Source of the DNA: VBCK01 sp036270655
GTDB taxonomy: Bacteria > Pseudomonadota > Gammaproteobacteria > Burkholderiales > Burkholderiaceae_F
DNA length: 28,030 nucleotides
Assembly (NCBI GenBank): GCA_036270655.1
Contig: DATBCD010000069.1
Coordinates: forward strand, 1-28,030
Direction: 5' to 3'
The position numbers were made by a program, and so were the translations under genes. Of the stretch, positions 24,739 to 28,030 are shown in pieces; the first letter of the stretch is position 1; each line of letters starts with the position of its first letter. Below the pieces are notes generated by a model. It was given only the letters and a program-made list of their open reading frames with translations, did not search any database and was not told the origin of the DNA.

Positions 24739-27372
24739 TCAGTGGATCCGCAACAGGCGCTCGAGCTCGCGCTCCGCGCTGAACAGCAGGTCGGGCGCCG
24801 GGGGCCCCGATGACGCGTCCGCCGCCGCCTGGCGCTGGGCCAGCCCCTCGATCAGGGCGCTCGCCTGGCGAGCGGTCAGCGGCTCGGCCAGCAGGAACCC
24901 CTGGCAATGACTGCACCCAAGATGGTGCAGATGCTCCAGCTGCGCCTCGGTTTCCACACCCTCGGCGATCACCTGCTTGCCGAGCGAGACGCCCAGCGTG
25001 ATCACCGCGCGCACGATCTCGGAGTTCTCGGCACTGCCCTGCAGCTGGCTCACGAACGAACGGTCGATCTTCAGGCTGTTGATCGGCAGCACGGACAGAT
25101 AGCTCAGCGACGAGTAGCCCGTGCCGAAATCGTCGATACTCAGTCCGACCCCCAGCGCGCGAAGCTGCTTCATCGTATCGGCTGCCTGATCCATGCGCGC
25201 CATCAGCGCGTTCTCGGTGATCTCCAGATTCAGCAGGCTGGGCCTGAGGTTCAGCCGTTCGAGCGTCTGGGCCACGCGGGTGGCGAAGTTGGTCGAGGCA
25301 AAATCGTGGCTCGATGCGTTCATGTGCATGCCGATCCGCGATGCGTGGGCAAGGTTCGTGTGCCACGCGTGCAGCTGGGTGCAGACGGCTTCGAGCACCC
25401 AATGGCTGAGCGGCTCGATCAGGCCTGATTCCTCCGCCATCGGGATGAAGGTGGTCGGGCTGATCAGTCCGCGTTGCGGGTGACGCCAGCGCACCAGCGC
25501 TTCGAAGGATACGAGCCGCCGCGGCACGAGCTGGAAGATCGGCTGAAACACGAGCGAGAGCTCTCCACCCTCGATGGCACGCCGCAGGTCCCCTTCCAGG
25601 GCCAGCTGCTCGCTCACCCGGTGGTGCAGGCTGCTGTCGAACAGTGCGAATTGCGCCCTGCCCTTGGACTTGGCCTTGTACATGGCCAGATCCGCATCGC
25701 GCAGAACCTCTTCCGGGGTCCGATAGCCCACGTCGCTGAACGTAATACCGATGCTGGCGCTGGTCGCGATCTCCTTGCCGGCGACCTGCAACGGTCGGCG
25801 CAGCACTTCCTGCAAGCGCTCGGCCAGCGCAACCACGTGGCCGGCGGTGTCGACATCCCGGGTCAGAATCGCAAACTCGTCGCCGCCCAGCCGCGCCAGC
25901 ACATCGCTCGGCCTCACGTGTTCCTGGATGCGGCGCGCGACTTTCAGCAGCAGCTCGTCGCCGGCGCCGTGGCCCAGGCTGTCGTTGATCAGCTTGAAGC
26001 GGTCGAAGTCGAGGTACATCACGGCAAAGCGACGTGAAGGATCGTCGCTCTGGTCCTGTAGCGCCTGCAGCAGGCACTCGTTGAAGCGGCTGCGGTTGGC
26101 CAGATTGGTCAGGCTGTCGTGGTACGCGATGTGCTGCAGGCGCCCTTCGGCACGGCGCCGCGCCGTCACGTCGTGGACCTGGAAGATCAGGCACGGCTCG
26201 CTGGCCGAGGAGTCCGCGAAGAAGCCGCAATGCAGGGAAACCCAGATTTCGCGCCCCCTGGGCCCGCGGCAGCGCAGCTCCAGTGAGAATGCCTCCGCCT
26301 CGCGCCGCAGAATGCGCGTCAGTTGCTCCTGCAGGATGTCGACGTCGTCGTCGAACAGGAATTCGGTGAATCGCCGCCCTGCGATCGCGGATGTGTCGTG
26401 GCCGAGCAGCACGCTCAAGGCCCGGTTGGCCTGCAGCACGCAGCAATCGTTCGATACCAGCGCCATGCCGATCGAGGCATGCGTGAACGCGCTCTGGAAC
26501 CGCTTTTCGCTCTGCTCGAGCGCCTGCACATGCTGCGCGGCTTGCGCCGCCACGTGTTCGGCAGCCTCGACCCTGGCCGCGCGCTCGCGCTCTGCCGCTT
26601 CCTGCTGGGCCAGGAAGTAGTGCAGCGTCGTCAGAAACATCGCCAGCATCGGAACCGAGACGATCAGAACGGGGATGCCGAACTGCCTGAACGTCAGGAA
26701 CAGCAGCGATGCCAGCGCGCCGGCCGAAGTGAACGTCAGCCCGACCCAGCCCCACTCATGGAACCAGTTCTTGAAGGAGATCGGCTCGTTTCGCTTGAGC
26801 TTGGCCACCGTGCTCACGAGGGCGCTGTTGACGACCGCGTAGACCGCGCCCAGCGTCATCAGCAGAAGCATCAACCCGCCCGGACCGAGCAGGCCGGCCG
26901 ATCGCAGGCCCTCGGCTGCAGACTGGAACATCCAGCCGCAGATGAACATGGCCAGCCCGGCGATCGCGGGGCTGCAGATGCGGCTGGTCCAGCGCCTGGA
27001 AGTGCGGTACGCGCCGAGCGCGGCCTCACAGGCCGCACCCAGAATCGCGGCGGGCGGCCCGTGTATCGCCAGCAGCAGGAAGATGTAGATTTCGCCGGCG
27101 GCGAAGGAATTCTTCGAGCGCGGAACCCGCACCGGGAAAAAGCCCGCCAGCATGGCCACCAGCACGCCCACCATGATCTGCACGATTTGTGCCGACTTCA
27201 GCGCCGCGACACTTCGGATCGACAGCGCGAGCACCGTGATGCCGAGCGAAACCATCGCCCACCAGTACAGCGCGGCCTTGCGGTTGTAATCTGGCATCAG
27301 CGCCCGATGCAGCGCCAGGCACAGGCGCCGCACGTGGCCGTGCCGGGTTGGCTCAGGGGCAGGACGACTCAT
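24739..27372 (-). CDS. Membrane-bound PAS-GGDEF-EAL c-di-GMP cyclase/phosphodiesterase
   Basis: An 877-residue inner-membrane signalling protein. Residues about 35-260 form a sensor of seven or eight helices with conserved loops (FFPVRVPRSKNSFAAGEIYIFLLLAIHGPPAA; AYRTSRRWTSRICSPA). A coiled coil follows (about 260-290), then a PAS domain (about 290-410, SEKRFQSAFTHASIGMALV...IFQVHDVTARRRAE), a GGDEF domain with GGDEF at 496-500 and an RxxD inhibitory site five residues before it (RPSD), and an EAL domain with EAL at 624-626. All catalytic EAL residues are visible: the Asn in MNASSHDF, Glu in LEITEN, the pair in IDDFGTG, Lys in LKIDRSF, Glu in VIAEGVE and Gln in CQGFLLAEP. Either activity is possible. 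The start at 27372 has only a weak ribosome binding site; ATG 27297 is an alternative. It lies 30 bases downstream of the repeat-protein gene on the same strand. Confidence 0.92.
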   Translation of the reverse strand: MSRPAPEPTRHGHVRRLCLALHRALMPDYNRKAALYWWAMVSLGITVLALSIRSVAALKSAQIVQIMVGVLVAMLAGFFPVRVPRSKNSFAAGEIYIFLLLAIHGPPAAILGAACEAALGAYRTSRRWTSRICSPAIAGLAMFICGWMFQSAAEGLRSAGLLGPGGLMLLLMTLGAVYAVVNSALVSTVAKLKRNEPISFKNWFHEWGWVGLTFTSAGALASLLFLTFRQFGIPVLIVSVPMLAMFLTTLHYFLAQQEAAERERAARVEAAEHVAAQAAQHVQALEQSEKRFQSAFTHASIGMALVSNDCCVLQANRALSVLLGHDTSAIAGRRFTEFLFDDDVDILQEQLTRILRREAEAFSLELRCRGPRGREIWVSLHCGFFADSSASEPCLIFQVHDVTARRRAEGRLQHIAYHDSLTNLANRSRFNECLLQALQDQSDDPSRRFAVMYLDFDRFKLINDSLGHGAGDELLLKVARRIQEHVRPSDVLARLGGDEFAILTRDVDTAGHVVALAERLQEVLRRPLQVAGKEIATSASIGITFSDVGYRTPEEVLRDADLAMYKAKSKGRAQFALFDSSLHHRVSEQLALEGDLRRAIEGGELSLVFQPIFQLVPRRLVSFEALVRWRHPQRGLISPTTFIPMAEESGLIEPLSHWVLEAVCTQLHAWHTNLAHASRIGMHMNASSHDFASTNFATRVAQTLERLNLRPSLLNLEITENALMARMDQAADTMKQLRALGVGLSIDDFGTGYSSLSYLSVLPINSLKIDRSFVSQLQGSAENSEIVRAVITLGVSLGKQVIAEGVETEAQLEHLHHLGCSHCQGFLLAEPLTARQASALIEGLAQRQAAADASSGPPAPDLLFSAERELERLLRIH

Positions 27373-27402
27373 GGCGAGGCATTCCGCCCTCGAGACCGCG
27401 GC

Positions 27403-28030
27403 TTACTCGCCGCGGAGGTTGAATTTGAAGGCGCAAGGCGCCCGGCCGCTCTCGCTCATGACGATTCCCTCGCTCATGATCACACCCTCGCTCAGTACGA
27501 GTCCCTCGCTCAGAACCAGGCCCTCGCTCAGGACCAACCCCTCGCTGAGCACCAGCCCTTCACTCAGCACAAGGCCCTGGCTCAGGACAATGCCCTGGCT
27601 CAAGGTTGAGCCGCTGCCGCCGGCCAGCCAGCCTGAAAGCGTCGCGGTCGGGATGAATACGCCGGTCTGGCCGGTCAGGGAACTGGTTCCCGCCAGTGAA
27701 TCGCCGAGCACGACCCCGCCGGTGATCAGCGCCTGGCTCGAAAGTGCGTACTCTGTGAAATTCTGCGGATAGGTATTGGACGGGATGCCGGTGCCGTACC
27801 AGTACTGCACCTTCCTCTTCAGCGCGACCCCGTTGGCCCAGGTGATGCGCGGATCCCAGATCGGCTGGTACGTTGTGAACAACGCGCTGCCGCTCATCAC
27901 GTTGTTGCCGCCGGCGAAGACGATCTGCGACCAGTTGAACTTCGTGCCGTTGATGGTCGACGAAGCGGCCGGCATCGTCTGGCCGGACGCCAGCATATTG
28001 GCGCCCGTGTTGTATTCGCCCCAGGCAATG
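27403..28030 (-). CDS. C-terminal part of an exported-looking repeat protein (possibly an S8 peptidase tail), 5' partial
   Basis: The frame is open to the right edge; the visible 208 residues are a C-terminus only. The ATG at 27996 is internal, because the protein continues upstream as IAWGEYNTGAN. The first part is Gly/Ser/Thr/Asn- and aromatic-rich (GTKFNWSQIVFAGGNNVMSGSA, YQPIWDPRITWANGV, KVQYWYGTGIPSNTYP). Then comes GVVLGDSLAGTSSLTGQTGVFIP, nine LSEGLV-type hexapeptides, and a short tail ending FKFNLRGE. Secreted subtilisin-like peptidases of several phyla end in comparable xVVWGDS/LSEG-like repeats, which is why I suggest S8. No catalytic domain is inside the window, so this is only a suggestion. 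It lies directly upstream of the membrane c-di-GMP gene. Confidence 0.7.
   Translation of the reverse strand, partial: IAWGEYNTGANMLASGQTMPAASSTINGTKFNWSQIVFAGGNNVMSGSALFTTYQPIWDPRITWANGVALKRKVQYWYGTGIPSNTYPQNFTEYALSSQALITGGVVLGDSLAGTSSLTGQTGVFIPTATLSGWLAGGSGSTLSQGIVLSQGLVLSEGLVLSEGLVLSEGLVLSEGLVLSEGVIMSEGIVMSESGRAPCAFKFNLRGE
27448..27603 (-). repeat. Tandem 18-bp coding repeats (LSEGLV hexapeptides)
   Basis: Eight full units and one partial of 18 bases encode LSQGIV, LSQGLV, four LSEGLV, LSEGVI, MSEGIV and MSES in order. The middle units are identical in protein but differ at third positions, so the array is selected at protein level rather than freshly duplicated. The alternating hydrophobic/polar hexad suggests a beta-solenoid-like or extended structure. 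Confidence 0.9.

Overview
The window is about 28 kb of uniformly GC-rich, densely coding proteobacterial DNA. Gene content (MSHA-type pilus assembly genes, Kup, a five-gene branched-chain amino-acid/amide type ABC transporter, XdhC maturation proteins) and codon use suggest a betaproteobacterium, probably Burkholderiales-like. This is inference from protein style; there is no rRNA or marker gene. I found no tRNA, rRNA, CRISPR array, insertion sequence or prophage.

Left part (1-7829). A plus-strand MSHA pilus biogenesis operon enters from the left: a PilN-domain protein (5' partial), mshJ, mshK, mshL, mshM and mshN, tightly packed with overlapping start/stop codons. mshM carries an in-frame palindromic insertion. 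mshN meets a convergent GGDEF-EAL gene so closely that both stop codons lie inside one CTAG. That protein has lost key residues in both domains. A HAD-family gene with a TTG start is read divergently from it.

Middle part (7951-16850). The plus-strand potassium transporter kup faces a minus-strand molybdenum-cofactor maturation group: a two-gene XdhC, a MobA/MocA-like nucleotidyltransferase, and an N-terminal remnant of a cysteine desulfurase that ends abruptly at the kup 3' end. No molybdoenzyme structural gene is present. Upstream on the same strand, behind a clear intrinsic terminator, lie a secreted phosphoesterase, a patatin-like outer-membrane phospholipase (type Vd architecture), a small ABM-domain protein and a CDP-diacylglycerol pyrophosphatase. 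Three of these four act, or plausibly act, on phospholipids.

Right part (16848-28030). A TonB-dependent receptor (minus) diverges from a liv-type ABC operon (plus): binding protein, two permeases, two ATPases. A 220-bp array of palindromic repeats separates the binding protein from the permeases and appears to supply the ribosome binding site of livH. Beyond it lie a 54-residue membrane protein, a second GAA-type palindromic element, a fully intact membrane PAS-GGDEF-EAL protein, and the C-terminal part of a protein ending in nine LSEGLV-like hexapeptide repeats.

The most unusual items are the two palindromic elements with paired GAA internal loops (one translated within mshM), the repeat array wired into the liv operon, the degenerate c-di-GMP protein abutting the MSHA cluster, the truncated desulfurase, the hairpin-rich leader of the phosphoesterase gene, and the hexapeptide-repeat tail. 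I see no convincing wholly new multi-gene system.
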